Shown: positions 1 through 11,740 of the stretch, piece after piece
How positions within the stretch are numbered: the first letter of the stretch is position 1
Layout of the letters: each line of letters begins with the position of its first letter
NCBI RefSeq assembly: GCF_029873635.1
Contig: NC_080423.1
Span: 89,201,191-89,265,190, forward strand
Direction: 5' to 3'
DNA: 64,000 nt
Origin: Malania oleifera
Lineage: Eukaryota > Streptophyta > Magnoliopsida > Santalales > Ximeniaceae
Notes under the pieces: model-generated
Databases searched by the model: none
Told to the model about the DNA's origin: nothing
The model's input: only the letters and a program-made list of their open reading frames with translations
Made by a program: the position numbers and the translations under genes

Positions 1-508
1 TTTACTCACAAAAGTTGGGTCTGTAGTTGATTTTTGACCTAAAGATGCATACTCACATTTCAAGCACTCGAATCTTATTTTTGACTTGTTTTGTAGCTTT
101 TATAACTCAAACTTAGGAACTGTTTGCTCACTTTCTGCACAACTTGTTTGTACGGGTCATTTTACTCACAATAGTTGTGTTGGTTATTGGTTTTTGACCT
201 AAAGATGCATAAATCACATTTTCAGGACCTAGGACTCAATTTTTTTATTTGTTTTGTAGCTCCTATGGTTCAAATATGGGAACTATGGGCTCATTTTCTA
301 TACTACTTATTCCTAAGGGTTATTTTACTCATTAGAGTTGCACCAATAGTTTTTTTTTTTTTTTTTCCTAAGGAGGCATATTTCACATTTTATGTCCTAG
401 AAACCCCATTTTGACTTATTTAGTTTGTAGCTCTTATGGTTCAAAATTGGAAACCATTGGCTGATTTTTGACACTACTTATTCCTATGGGTCATTTTACT
501 CACAACTA
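1..508. repeat. Degenerate tandem repeat, period about 160-170 bp
   Basis: The phrase tttactcacaa or a close variant recurs at about 1, 161, 324 and 495. Each time it is followed by a similar block containing ttttgacctaaagatgcat and then a text like 'ttttgtagctcctatggttcaaa'-type words. This gives roughly three and a half diverged units. It looks like the edge of a satellite or of a tandem block inside an older repeat. The window starts inside it, so the left limit is unknown. No reading frame here is convincing. Confidence 0.7.
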
Positions 509-2493
509 TATTGGAATTGGTGTATTCCCAAGAGGGGGGTGAATTGGGTGTTTAAAAATTTCTCCTAGATTTGGTCCAAATTCCACAACTAATATTACAC
601 AAACCTAGGATCTTTTTATATATTCGTAAACCCAATCAATCTCAATAGTAAAATATAAATATTCATGTTCTGGAATTTTAAATATGAAAATTAAAAGCAG
701 GCACAAGAAATGTTATTGGGGTTCAGCCAACTATGCCTATGTACCCGCCTCAGCTCGCAAGCCCAAGGATTACAACTACTGCTCACTTAATGGGTGAAGT
801 GGCACCGTTTACAACCAGGTCAAATTACCAGGGCTGACCTCAAATTTTACACACTCTCCTTACGGGACAAAGAAGGCTCTACCGATCCTTATGAGTTGGA
901 TCAAACCCCCTCACGCCATGCTTGGAATACAACAAATTCAAAATACAATTTTGTGTACAATTCAAATGCTTCTACATACAAGCAGATATGTACCAATGCG
1001 CATAAACAATAATCAACGCACCTCAAACAGATAAGAACTATAAGCTCAGTGCAACGATGTGTAATAGCACTTAATCTAATGTCAATAGGCGATCAATTGC
1101 AATAGTGTATTTTCAAACAATCTTTGAGACAGTATATCAAAGTATCTCAATCACAAGTATGGTTTCAAAGATATCCAACAAGTGTAATCAAAATATCTCA
1201 AAAATGATTTTCTCAAAAATCTAGCACAAGAGATATTTGTAGTATAAGCTTGTCAAAATAATTTTTGCACAATCAAAACACAAGCTTAATGAGTCTTGCA
1301 ATAATGATGGAAAGACACACTAGCTAAAAGTTTTCCCCATACAAGGATTTATTAATTAAACCGGGGGGAAAAACTTTGGCTAAACTCTCAATCATAAATC
1401 AAACACACAATTAACACAATGAGAGTTTTAGCAAGTGGGACAATTTAAAATCACTCAAAGACACTTTGATTTAGCAAAAGGAATGGCAAAGGATGATTGC
1501 TTTTGGCTCTGGCTATGAAAAGGGGCTCTAAAAAATTCAGAGAAAATTTTAACTAATCAAATCCCTAATCAACACTTAATTTTGCAAATGAACACATATT
1601 TGTAGATATACCCAAAATTTTGACTATTGGGGATGCCACGGGGATTATTAAAATAGTTTTAAATGAGTTTAATAAAAATAACCCCGTTTTAACCTTAATT
1701 AGAAATCGAGCAATCTGAGAGGTTTGGTCGACCATATTTGAGGTTTGGTCAACCAAATCACTAAGCTTGGTCAACCATGGAATTTTTGAACTGAGGGTTT
1801 GGTCAACCATATTTAGGCGATTTTGGACCCTCCGAGGTTCGGTCAATCAAGGCATGTTCGGTTGACCAAATTTTGATGTTTGGCCAACTAGGTCAAATTT
1901 TAACTAGAGGTTTAGCCAACCGAAGCGTTGAGAATCACCCATGTGTTAGTTCGGTCGACCATACAATTTAAGTTCATTTTAAAATCGTCGACCGAAAAGT
2001 CAACAAGTTGACTCTGGGAGGTTCCGTCATCCGAAGCTTCTATGTAGGTTTTGGTTCGATTGACCGAGCACACTTAGGTTGTGTACTTAAGTCCTAATTT
2101 TGAATATTAATTTCCCTTGATATCATAGATGATAGTGGGGACTTATTCTAAGTGTCTAAGCAAGGTCCTAGGGTCTTTCTAAGATCTTTTTACCTAGACC
2201 CAAAAATCCGGTGTCGATCGACCTTCATCCCTAAGGTCATTCAACGGTCTTGAGCTTATAGGTTCCTGCATGCATGATATGGATCAATTATTACAAATAG
2301 TTGGAATTTAAATAATACTACATACCCAAATTAAAAATACAAAGAAATTAAACACTTTGGGTCTTCTTTTTCTTCAAGACAATATGTGCCGCAATATGAT
2401 TTTGCTAATATGATCTTGCACACAAAATTGGCAAACATTAAATATCAAAGTATTTGTCATAATCAAAACGAGATATGACCCATAAGGTCAACA
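509..2493 (-). mobile_element. SIRE-type copia solo LTR, reversed
   Basis: Read on the minus strand this begins TGTTGACCTTATGGGTCATA, almost the same as the LTR starts at 44318 and 54067. It ends in the family signature seen on the plus strand as cccaagaggggggtgaattg. The U5-like block with the 'gaggc...cataggc' word and the primer-proximal tail are at 720-840. Positions 1700-2100 hold many copies of a short ggtcgaccaa-like motif. The terminal TG is TA at 509. The flanking five bases (aacta, gagtg) do not match, and there is no polypurine tract at 2494. It is therefore a solo or recombinant LTR without a visible target duplication. Confidence 0.75.
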
Positions 2494-2949
2494 GAGTGTT
2501 TTGTCTATAATTGCTTTTTGATTTGTTTTTATTGAATTTGATATAAATTTAATTTTAGAAAGATAAGTAACATACCATACATATGAGGATGAAGGAGAAC
2601 TTGTCTCTCTTTGTGTAAAAAGACATTGAACAATCACATCACATTCTATATCCTTGAAGGTTTTGAATATTGTGCTTATGCATACACAACACTTGTGCAT
2701 ATTAAATGATAAATGTCAAATAGGTCTAAGCTTATGTGCTTGAACACAGAAATATGCATCTGTTATAGTGACCTTATGTTGACTTCAATTAAAGTTGTGA
2801 ATAATGTAATTTGCATATAATTTGCATACATTGACTTCAACTCTCCCACAAACTCATAAACCAAAACCCATGTGTTGACTTTAATCAAATTAAGTTGTGA
2901 AAAATGTGATTTTCATAAATAGAAACAACAATAAAGTAATAAATAAAAA
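2494..2949. other. Non-coding stretch, no gene seen
   Basis: AT-rich sequence with two related blocks of about 40 bp starting near 2779 and 2875 (ttgacttcaattaaagttgt and ttgactttaatcaaattaag). It may be the 3' part of the neighbouring minus-strand copia LTR, but I could not place that end. Confidence 0.4.
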
Positions 2950-3451
2950 TCTAAATTTAACTTTTATAATTGCGTTAAAATCTAACATCAATTGACAAAC
3001 ATAAGAGGATATTGTTTCTCTTTAGCGACAAAATAGGTTTGTCATTGTTGTGTCGGGCACCCCACTTGTGACAAATACCAATACTACAACTAATGCTATT
3101 GAAAATATAAAGAACTAAAGCAAATGAAAAAACTAATAATAAAAAAAAGTAAAAAGAACAAGAGAACAAATTAATGAGGTTTGGTATAGAATTACCTACG
3201 TCCTCGGGCGTCGATGATCAATCAACTACTTTTTGACAAAGTACAATTTTGAAGTGTGTTTTTCAAATGGAGAGTTGAGTTCTTTATATATAACTTCAAC
3301 CTCAAATCCAAAAAACACTTCTCACCGATGTGGGAAAAACAAAGAAAAAATTCAAATTTATACCAATGTGGAACTATTCTACCAATGTGGGATAAAAAAT
3401 AATAAATCTCTACCTTGACAATAAATTCAACAAATTTTTCAGTCACCAACA
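2950..3451 (-). mobile_element. 3' LTR of decayed minus-strand copia element (left limit approximate)
   Basis: On the minus strand the LTR starts TGTTGGTGACTG at 3451, just after the end of the reversed RNase H region and a weak purine tract (gatgaggtggaa). It contains a TATA-like tatatataaag box near 3280-3290. About 90 bp further on is the word gaggacgtagg, which is common in the R/U5 part of plant copia LTRs. The 3' end of this LTR is not clear, and 2950 is a guess. Confidence 0.55.
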
Positions 3452-5770
3452 TTTTCTAGAGTTCCACCTCATCAGCGCCTTCCAAAAATATTCAGACTTG
3501 CAAGATATTGATCAAGTCAAAATAATGTTTGAACTTGATTGTTTTCACAATATTGGTCAACATATCTGCAGGATTTTCAACTGTAGCAATCTTCTAAAGA
3601 AATATCTTATCTCCATCAATAATATCTCACATAAAATGAAATCGAACGTCGATGTGCTTCATTCGTGCATGATAGAATTGGTTCTTTGTCAAATGAATAG
3701 CACTCTGGCTATCACAAAACACAACAATGTGCTTTTGAATAACTCCAAAATTTTCAAGTAAACCCTGCACCCAAATAACTTCCTTAATAGCCTTTGAAGC
3801 TGCCATGTACTCTGCTTCTGTTGTAGATAAGGCAATGGTAGACTGTAAGGTAGACCTCCAACTCACTGGACCATTGGCAAATGTAAAACCATATCCAGTA
3901 ATTGATTGATGTTTATCCAAATCACCTATAAAATTAGAATCCACATATCCAATAACTCGTTGTTCAATAGTATTATTTTTCTCAAATACTATACCAACAT
4001 CAATGGTATTCATAATATATCTAAAAATCCATTTCACAGCTTTCCAATGTCCTTTACCTAGATCATGTATATACCTTCTCACCATACTAACAGCTTGTGA
4101 AATATCAGGTCTAGTACAAACCATTACATACATCAGACTACCAACAACACTTAAATAAGGAACTTGTGACATATACTTACGTTCCTCATCTCATTTAGGA
4201 GATAAAGCTGCACTAAGTTTGAAATGAAGAGCAATAGGAGTGCTTACTAGTTTTGACTGCTCAGACATGCCAAAAATTTGTACTACCTTCTTCAAATATT
4301 GTTTTTGAGACAAACTAACTCTTCCTCTCATTTTGTCTCTGCGAATCTCCATGCCAGACATCTTCTTTACTTCACCAAGATCTTTCATCTCAAACTCTTG
4401 ATTTAACTTAGTTTTCAACTTGTTGATTTCTTCCTTATTCTTTGAAGCTATCAACATATCATTAACATATAAGAGTAAATATATAAAAGATCCATTATGT
4501 AGTCTGCGAAAATAAACACAATGAGTATGTTTATTTTTTATGTACTTATGACCCATCATAAACTGACGAAATCGTTTGTACCACTGTCTTGGAGACTGTT
4601 TTAAACCATACAATGATTTAACTAGTTTACATACCCAATTTTCTTTTCAAGCAACTTGAAATCCATCTGGTTAAGTCATATAGATTTTCTCTTCCAAATC
4701 ACTATATAAAAATGCAGTTTTTACATCAAGTTGGACTAGTTCAAGATCAAATTGTGCTACCAAAGCTTACAAAATTTGAATGGAAAAATGTTTAATGACT
4801 AGAGAAAATAGCTCATTATAATCAATGCCTTCCTCTTGTGCGTAGCCCTTAGCTACCAATCTAGCTTTGAAGCGAACATTATTTGCATCTGAAAATCCTT
4901 CTTTCTTTACATAAACTCATTTGCAACCAATTGTTTTCTTACCCTTAAACAGCTGGACTAACTCCCAAGTCTGATTTTGATAAAGAGACTGCATTTCTTC
5001 ACTCATTGCTCTTTTCCACTTGTCTGATTCAGAGTTCCTCATTGCTTCTTTGAAAGTGTAAGGAACATTATCATCTACAACTAGAAGTGCATATGCCACT
5101 ATATTAGTATACCAAGTAGGTTTTTGAATTTCTCATCTTGGCCTTGAAGGAACAATTGATTCTCGTTGCTGTGAAGATTCTCGAATTGAAATCTCCTCTT
5201 TTTATACCTATTCCCCACCATAACTAGAGAGTTACCTTATGTAGTCACATTTCTCACTGAGTTTCTCGAAATTGTCTCAACCTCCACCTGTTGTTGAGTA
5301 CCACTGGTCATCTCTTCAACTCATGACTCCTTGCGTATTGTTTTCTTCACCATCGCAAGTTCATCAAAAGTCACACCTCTGCTTAAAATCATTTTTTTCG
5401 TCTCTAGACACCAAAGACGGTATCCTTTGACTCTTGCAGTTATCCCCAAGAATATTACTTTCTTGGCTCTTGGATCCAACTTAGATTCTTTAATATGATA
5501 ATAAGTCATAGTACCAAATACATGTAAAGAATCGTAATCACTAGTAGCTTTCCATACCATACCTCATAGGGTGTTTTTCCCCTTATTGAAAATGATGGTA
5601 GACGATTGATGAGATGACACGCATATCTAACAGCCTCAGCCCAAAACCTTTTGTCTAATCCAACATTAGATGATATACATCAAACTTTCTCCAGCAAAGT
5701 ATATATCATGCGCTCTGCCACCCTATTCTGCTGTGGTGTATCTCTAACTGTGAAGAGTCGAACATCGTGT
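3452..5770 (-). pseudogene. Copia polyprotein fragment: integrase end, RT, RNase H (broken)
   Basis: Read right to left. Integrase C-terminal half is at about 5770-5321, with the TPQQNxVAERM block holding the catalytic Glu and the later LPSFSIRGKTPYE motif. The RT start is at 5099-4917, RT core with MYGLKQSPRQWYKRF at 4613-4191, and RNase H with LSTTEAEYMAASKA at 4172-3600. The RT active-site box, normally YVDD, reads YVND (4458-4469), which should abolish catalysis. There are also several stops and frameshifts, including around 4180, 4620-4910, 5100-5320 and 5670. Gag, protease and the first integrase residues are missing, because the element is cut at 5770 by the next LTR. The order and motifs fit a Tork-like copia lineage. 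It is non-functional. Confidence 0.85.
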
Positions 5771-6929
5771 TTTTTACAAGGTTCGGTCGCAGCCTATGTC
5801 CTTACCTCAAACAACCAGCGGTGAGGATTCCTTTACCACTTCATTACCAGGTGAAGCAAACCTCTCCCCATTCAAGGTGGAGCTCACATCTCTAACGAGA
5901 ACATCCCTCTCGCTACGCAACGATTCAAATTACCTAAATCGTAGAAACTATACAAAAAAAAAAAAAGCAAAATGCTTGTACAAAAAAATACTCCTAAATC
6001 AAGCAGATTAGTACAAATTAGAATCAAAAATACTTCAAATAAAATCAATATAGAAGTTGAAGCTTGAAAGTATATCGCCACAAATCTAATTTAAGAGTGT
6101 GAGTTTTGAAAGATCAAATCAGAATTTCGTGAGTATTCAGCAAGAACATTGTAGCCTCTTCAGAAAAGTATAACCAAGGAGTTTTGAAAGAATACGTGTG
6201 TGCCGTTATCTCTTCTTAACCTAATGTGTGAGAATATTAATTTTAAATAGTGCTCTAGGGTTTGAAAAATTTTCCCTCAAATTTTCTCTCAACTTGGAAA
6301 CCAATAATGCAAGATTTGGAAACAAGATAAGCGCTATTAATCATTTAAGTATATACATCCGTTGATTAGACTCGAAGGGTCAGTCGCTTAAGCTTTTTTA
6401 AATATATCGCATTCTAAAAGTCAAAATAGGATCAGTCGACTAGTCCCAATAGGTCAATTGTTTGTGCCTATTCTATTTTCATATTTTCAAAGTCAGTAGC
6501 ACTTTAGTAGCGTGATGAAATATCATTAGTCGCTTGACCTCTTAGCAATACTTGTTTTTCAATGTTTTGGCTCCAAACTTAAATTCATAACTTGGAAAAC
6601 TTAATTTGGACTTTAAGAAAATATTTTCCATGTATAAAATAGGTCTCTAAGTCCATAATTTATCCTAGGAGCTTCACTCATCAATATTGAAATTTGAAAT
6701 ACTTACATGAGACTTTCACACGATAAATCTATCTAAGTTCCTAAGTCTTCATATTGTGAAGCTTCCAAGATTCTTCTAGGATTTATGTGAATCTTTAATA
6801 ATCTTCATATCCCTCATGACTTGAAACTTCATGTTCATCATGGCTCATAGCTTTAAGTGTGATTTTCATTCAAGCCCTTCGAGAATATCTACTTGATTTT
6901 ATAAAAACACTTAGACCCTGAAACTTAAC
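5771..6929 (-). mobile_element. Truncated outer SIRE-like LTR, left part
   Basis: On the minus strand this ends in gaggtaaggacataggctgc followed by an accgaaccttgtaaaaaa tail. That is the U5 block seen in the complete LTRs at 23550-23600 and 42340-42380. The last 200 bp or so, with the gggggtgaattgg signature, is missing, so the junction with the copia pseudogene at 5770 is a truncation. Positions 6360-6540 carry cagtcgcttaag/cagtcgact repeats typical of this LTR group. The LTR is interrupted after TTAAC (6925-6929) by a solo LTR and resumes at 25061. Confidence 0.7.
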
Positions 6930-7871
6930 TGTTGGAATTGGTGTGATCCCAAGAGGGGGGGTGAATTGGATTTTAAAAGATTTTCGCTAAATTAAAAATT
7001 TACGCCAATTCACCACATATCATATCCCATTTTCATGTGTGTATGTAAATTAAAAAAACGATAAATGCAAACATACACGTGGAACATATCTCATTTAAAA
7101 TAGAGGTGTGCATGCAAATAATTTTAACGATAAATGAAAGCTTACACATGCAGAAATTTATGTGCAGAAATATAAATGAGATTGAGAGAGAGCAACACAA
7201 GATTTGCCATCGAGGTTCGACCAAACTAGTCCACATCTTCGCCTTGGGCATAGCCCCTAAGGATTCCACTATATCTGCTCACTTAAACAGGCAAAGCAGA
7301 AGTTGTTTAGAACCTTTCCTTACAGGACAAGGTAAACCCCATGTTAGATTACAGGGCTAACCCCAACCTTATAACCTCTCCTTACGGGACAAGGAAAACC
7401 CTAACTCAATTACCAAGTTGAGCCAAACTGGTCTCCTTTACGGGCGGAGACTCCCGAGTTCAATTTTCGGGCTAAACCCAACCAGTCTCCCTTACAGGGC
7501 AGAGACTCCCAAGTTCAATTAACAGGTTGAACCCAACTAATACATAAAAAACTTTTGTACATAAAAATGCTTCAGAAAATACAAGCAAAGATGTACACGT
7601 TTAAGCTCTTAAAATGCACTCTCTAATGATATGAAATTTGCTCAGTAGAGTAAGGGTGTTTTTCGAAATAATATTTCAACCTTTGAAAATAATTTGTATT
7701 ATGAAAACTCTAAGGTTTTGACCCTAACAAAAATATTCTCCAAAATATATTTGTCTAGGAATAATAGGAGAACCTAGGGTTTTGCATTCAACTTTTTTTG
7801 CAAAAATAAAATATAAGTAAATATTTATATGATAAATATGATCTCCAATAAATATTTTTGCAAATAAAAAT
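6930..7871 (-). mobile_element. Solo SIRE-like LTR, left half (interrupted)
   Basis: Starts tgttggaattggtgtgatcc on the plus strand, the reversed 3' end of a SIRE-like LTR, with the cccaagagggggggtgaatt signature. The flank TTAAC at 6925-6929 is repeated at 25056-25060, right after the other end of this LTR. That is an exact 5-bp target duplication. With no internal region, this is a solo LTR of about 2,135 bp. Between 7872 and 23857 it is split by a younger element, which duplicated AAAAT (7867-7871 and 23858-23862). Confidence 0.85.
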
Positions 7872-9136
7872 TGTTGACTCAATGTGTCCAATCCTATTTT
7901 GATAATGACAAATCACTTGGTATTTGATCTGTGCATTGAGATTGTGAATAGGAACTATGTTTAAGCATGCACGGAAGGATAACGATTCATGGAAGCCATA
8001 AAGAATAAAGTTTCCAAGATTGGCAAGATCCATGGAACTCAAAGAGTACAAGAATGAAGATGCAAGCACCAAGTTCAAAAACGTCATGGGAATGGGTACT
8101 TAGAACTCATGTATTTATATTTTCACATTATTTAATTTGAGGCTCAAATCATACCTTAGAATGACTTTAGGACTCATGCATTTCATGAACATCATTAGGG
8201 GACATTCATAGACATAGAAATAATGTCAAAACCCCGGAAAATATTTTTATAAAAGAGTCAAGAAAGGAAGTAAAACAAATTTTTCAAACTAAAAGAAAAA
8301 ATCCAGGAATTGGGAACTTTAGAAGATCGAAGTCAACGGTCAGTCGTCTGAAGTGGCAACTTTAGAAGACCAAATTTAACCTCAGTCATCTGAAGAATTT
8401 CTTCAGAAGACCGAAGATTAAGATCAGTCGTCTGAAGAACTTCTTGTGAAACTCAAAACCTGGCAAAAGACTAAACTCACACTTCAGCCATCTGAACCTG
8501 ACACTTCGGTTGTCTGAGCCCCAACCTTAGTTGTCTGACCCTGTGTCCAGGTTATTTTTTTTTAAGCTTAAAAAAAACTTCAGTCGTCTTAACCCTTGAC
8601 TTCAGTCGTCTGAACTTGCGGGAAAACTTAAAAGTTTAATTTTTATTAAGAGAACTTGCGAGATATTTTTGATCCAACGGTTGAGATCTATTCTAAACGC
8701 AAGATCACTATATATACTGAATATCTAAACCTTAATACAGTAGTGATGACAAATGAGAAGAGAATATAACATTTTTAAAAAGAAAAGTGAGAAACTTGAG
8801 CTGATTACTACACGATTGCCTGCACACCATTCCATATTCATTTTCCTTAGGTAAATCCACTCAAAAAACTAAAAGGGATCTCACTCATATGTCTTGATTT
8901 CAACTTCGTATTAAGGTTTGGTTAGTCCATTTAGTTTTATCAAGAGATTCTCATATCAACATCTATTTTGAATATCTTTAGAGGAGTTTTATATTGAGTT
9001 TTCACAATCATATAAAGATTGCTTTTGACAAGTTCAATACTTAAGAATCAAGAGTGTTCTTAGTCAAAGACTTGATGTTTTGAATATTTCTAAACTATTT
9101 GGTTAGATATCCTTAGAAGTGCATAAATATATATAT

Positions 9137-9174
<38 letters not shown>

Positions 9175-9718
9175 AAGGATATTTTCTGAAAATCATATAT
9201 TAATTTTTTTGATCTTTGGTATTCTCATCACATAGATACTTATACATACATTAAGTCAAATATTACCAAGATCACATTGAGATTGAAATCTTGAGAGAAA
9301 TATTGTTTTTGACGAAGTGTGATTAAAATCTTTGCAATCTTCAAAGTTGTTTTTGTATTCAAAGATTTAACCTAAGTTCTCCAAAGCATTGAGTTATATA
9401 AATATTTTTGGGATATTTAATTAAAAAAAAAAAAAAAGGGATTTGTGTGTTGAAGCATATAATTCATAAACGATTGTATCGTTTCATACATTCTAAGCTT
9501 CAAGTTTCATCACATGATTATGTATTAGGAATTTGAATTGCACTCACTAGCTTTTGTTGGAAGCAAATTTGAGTGTTTTACAGATTTCATTGTATTCACG
9601 GTTCGGGTTGTGAACCGGGTTTGAGGAGAGAGTTGTATCTCTTGTAAGCACCGGATTAGGAGAAAGTTGTACCCCTTGTAAGAAGCGGATTGTAAGGGAA
9701 ACTTCATCTCAATTTAAG
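7872..9718 (+). mobile_element. 5' LTR of SIRE element A, 3' end missing
   Basis: Aligns by eye to the 3' LTR from its first base to about 9718. The last shared text is the block gtaagggaa at about 9693-9702 followed by cttcatctcaatttaagg. About 340 bp of LTR end are absent. It holds a TATA-like ctatatatactg at about 8706 and three units of a roughly 44-bp array at 8320-8420. A (TA)n tract at 9129-9171 is only a few repeats long in the 3' LTR. Relative to the 3' LTR it lacks about 35 bp near 9045 and two array units. Confidence 0.85.
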
Positions 9719-10336
9719 GTGCAAATGGTAAATCAATATTTGATTCTTTTTAGGGATACTTGTCGGCCAAAGATGGCCATCTATCATTCGATCAAAACAT
9801 GATTAACGGACCGACATGAGATTCATGGAACCAACAGCTATTTTACTGAGGCTTTGAAAACTTCTTCGCAGTATTTGAATTCATAGAGTGACGAACATTG
9901 TTTCATCTTCCTTTACTTCCGTCTCCTAGAATTTTCATAACTATCATCCGCTTGTGGCTCATAAATACTGGCATTTTTGTTTTCCTTATCTTAGGATGAA
10001 ACACGAGTAGACAAAATTTTGGCAATTGAACTTCTTGATGCAAGTGATATACGAAAATGCATAATTTCATTTCTTTAATAAAAAAGGAAATTTTTGAGAC
10101 ACAAGCGTTAACAAATTGCAACAAAAGAAAGAAGAAAACAAAAGCATCCTTGAAGGGGGCGGACGATCAAAAGTTTGCCACTTGAATTTCTCCATTTCCA
10201 TGATTAAAGAGTAAACCCATTCATTCAGACTAAATGTAGAATATCTCTGATCCAAAACTTATTGTACTCTTTTGACTGATTTGAACTTCAAAATATTCTT
10301 TTAACGTTGCACAACGGGCTCCTCCGTTTCAATCGC
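9719..10336 (-). other. Unassigned tail of the Ogre/Tat fragment
   Basis: Lies downstream of the gag zinc knuckle in element orientation. After the second gag stop region the frame reads a few more residues (IETEEP) and then stops. A 62-codon open stretch (10255-10067) has no motif I recognise. I see no protease or RT signature. The junction with SIRE LTR sequence is near 9719. Confidence 0.4.
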
Positions 10337-11740
10337 CTATAGACCCAAATCTCTTAAGGTTTGTACTTTATGTTCAAAATGCCAACATTTTTCAATTGAA
10401 TGACCTATTGCCCCTGAATGATACTCGCATTGAGCATTTGGATCGTACCACCTCAAGAAAGGGGACTGCAGCAACAATCCTGGTACTGGTGCAACCATTT
10501 GAACTGACACCAATTGCGGGAACAATTCTGCCTAAGTCATCAGAATAGGTTGAATTTCTTTTCTTTTTCTTTCCATCGGGGGTTCCCCTCTCATGTCCTG
10601 AACATTCAGCTGCCTTGTAACAGGCTTAGGCCTGAGGGAAATTGCTTGGGGTTGCGCACCTGGCTGGTCTATCTGATGGACTGTGGGTTTGTAAGAAAAG
10701 TTCTTATTTGTCCACCGGGTCTTACCCTCTTGGTAAGGATGCCCCTGAATCATCTGTGCTTCCTCGTCTTTCTTCCTTTCACTCGAATCAGTTTCTGCGC
10801 CATTACTTTTGGTTCTTCCGACTTTGATGGCCATTTCAATTCTCTCTCCTGTAGAAACAATATCCATGAAGTCATGAGGGGTTGCCCCTAAGAGATATCC
10901 GAAGTAAGGATCTTTCAATGTATTCACGAATAGGGAGATAGCCTCCCTATCTTCCACCAGAGGGCTCACTTGGATGGACATGTCCCTCCATCTATATGCA
11001 TATTCTCTAAATGTTTCATTAGGTTTCATTTGCATGCTTTGTAGGGTCATGCGATCAGGTGCCATTTTTATCACGTGGCGATACTGAGCTATGAAGGAAT
11101 TTGCCAAATCTTTCCAAGTACGAATTCGAGCTTGATCCTGCTGAATGTACCATCTGATAGCCGCTCCAGTCAAGCTATCTTGAAAGCAATGCATCATCAA
11201 CCTTTTATCATCGGTGTGTGCAGCCATTTTCTGGCAATAAAGTCGCAAATGGGTCCTAGGACAGTGGGTTCCATCGAATTTTTTAAAATCCGGCATCTTG
11301 AACTTTGGCGGTAGAGTGACCTTTGGCACTAGGCAAAGGTCACTAGGGTCAACGGAGTCGAATGTATTATACCCTTCAATTGCTTTCAAGCACTCCTCCA
11401 ATATGTCACAATGACGCTCAGACTCAGATCTGTTTATCTCGATATCGGAAGTTACTAATGGGGAAGTTCGTGCGACTGGAAACCCTTGTGCTGGCACAGT
11501 AGGGATGAATGGAGGTATATTTGGCATTGGATCCCCTATGACGCCAAGTGGTGGAGCTGATGTTTGTCCATGATTTGGGGTGAACCTTGGAGGATGAGTA
11601 GGGTCCGTATCTGTCTCAGGATCATTCTATACCGCTTTTTCTTTGTTCATCAATAATTCCAGAATTTTGCTCATTTTCTCAGTCAATTCTTCTTGTCCTT
11701 GTTCTATGCCCAGGACCCTATTTTCTAGTTGTTCACTCAT
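10337..11740 (-). pseudogene. Ogre/Tat gag pseudogene
   Basis: The frame opens with ATG at 11738-11740. It first reads a short coiled-coil-like segment (MSEQLENRVLGIEQGQEEL). After an in-frame stop at 11627-11629 (plus-strand cta) it continues for 331 codons to a second stop at 10529-10531, then 62 more codons in the same frame. The central part carries the retrotransposon gag capsid fold signature (PDFKKFDGTHCPRTHL, ALIRWY-like GAAIRWYIQQDQ, FREYAYRWRDM). The last part is a nucleocapsid knuckle of the type CEYHSGAIGHSIEKC, the CxYHxxxxGHxxxxC variant usual in Tat/Ogre gag. The protein would package RNA into virus-like particles. Two stops make this copy defective, although the frame is otherwise intact. 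Confidence 0.85.

Noticed and set aside
7079..7360. Small frames on both strands
   Set aside because: Inside the U5 end of the reversed solo LTR; text such as tccttacaggacaagg is repeated LTR sequence.
8320..8600. CRISPR-like spaced repeats
   Set aside because: Spacing is irregular, units diverged, and the array is part of an LTR in a plant genome.
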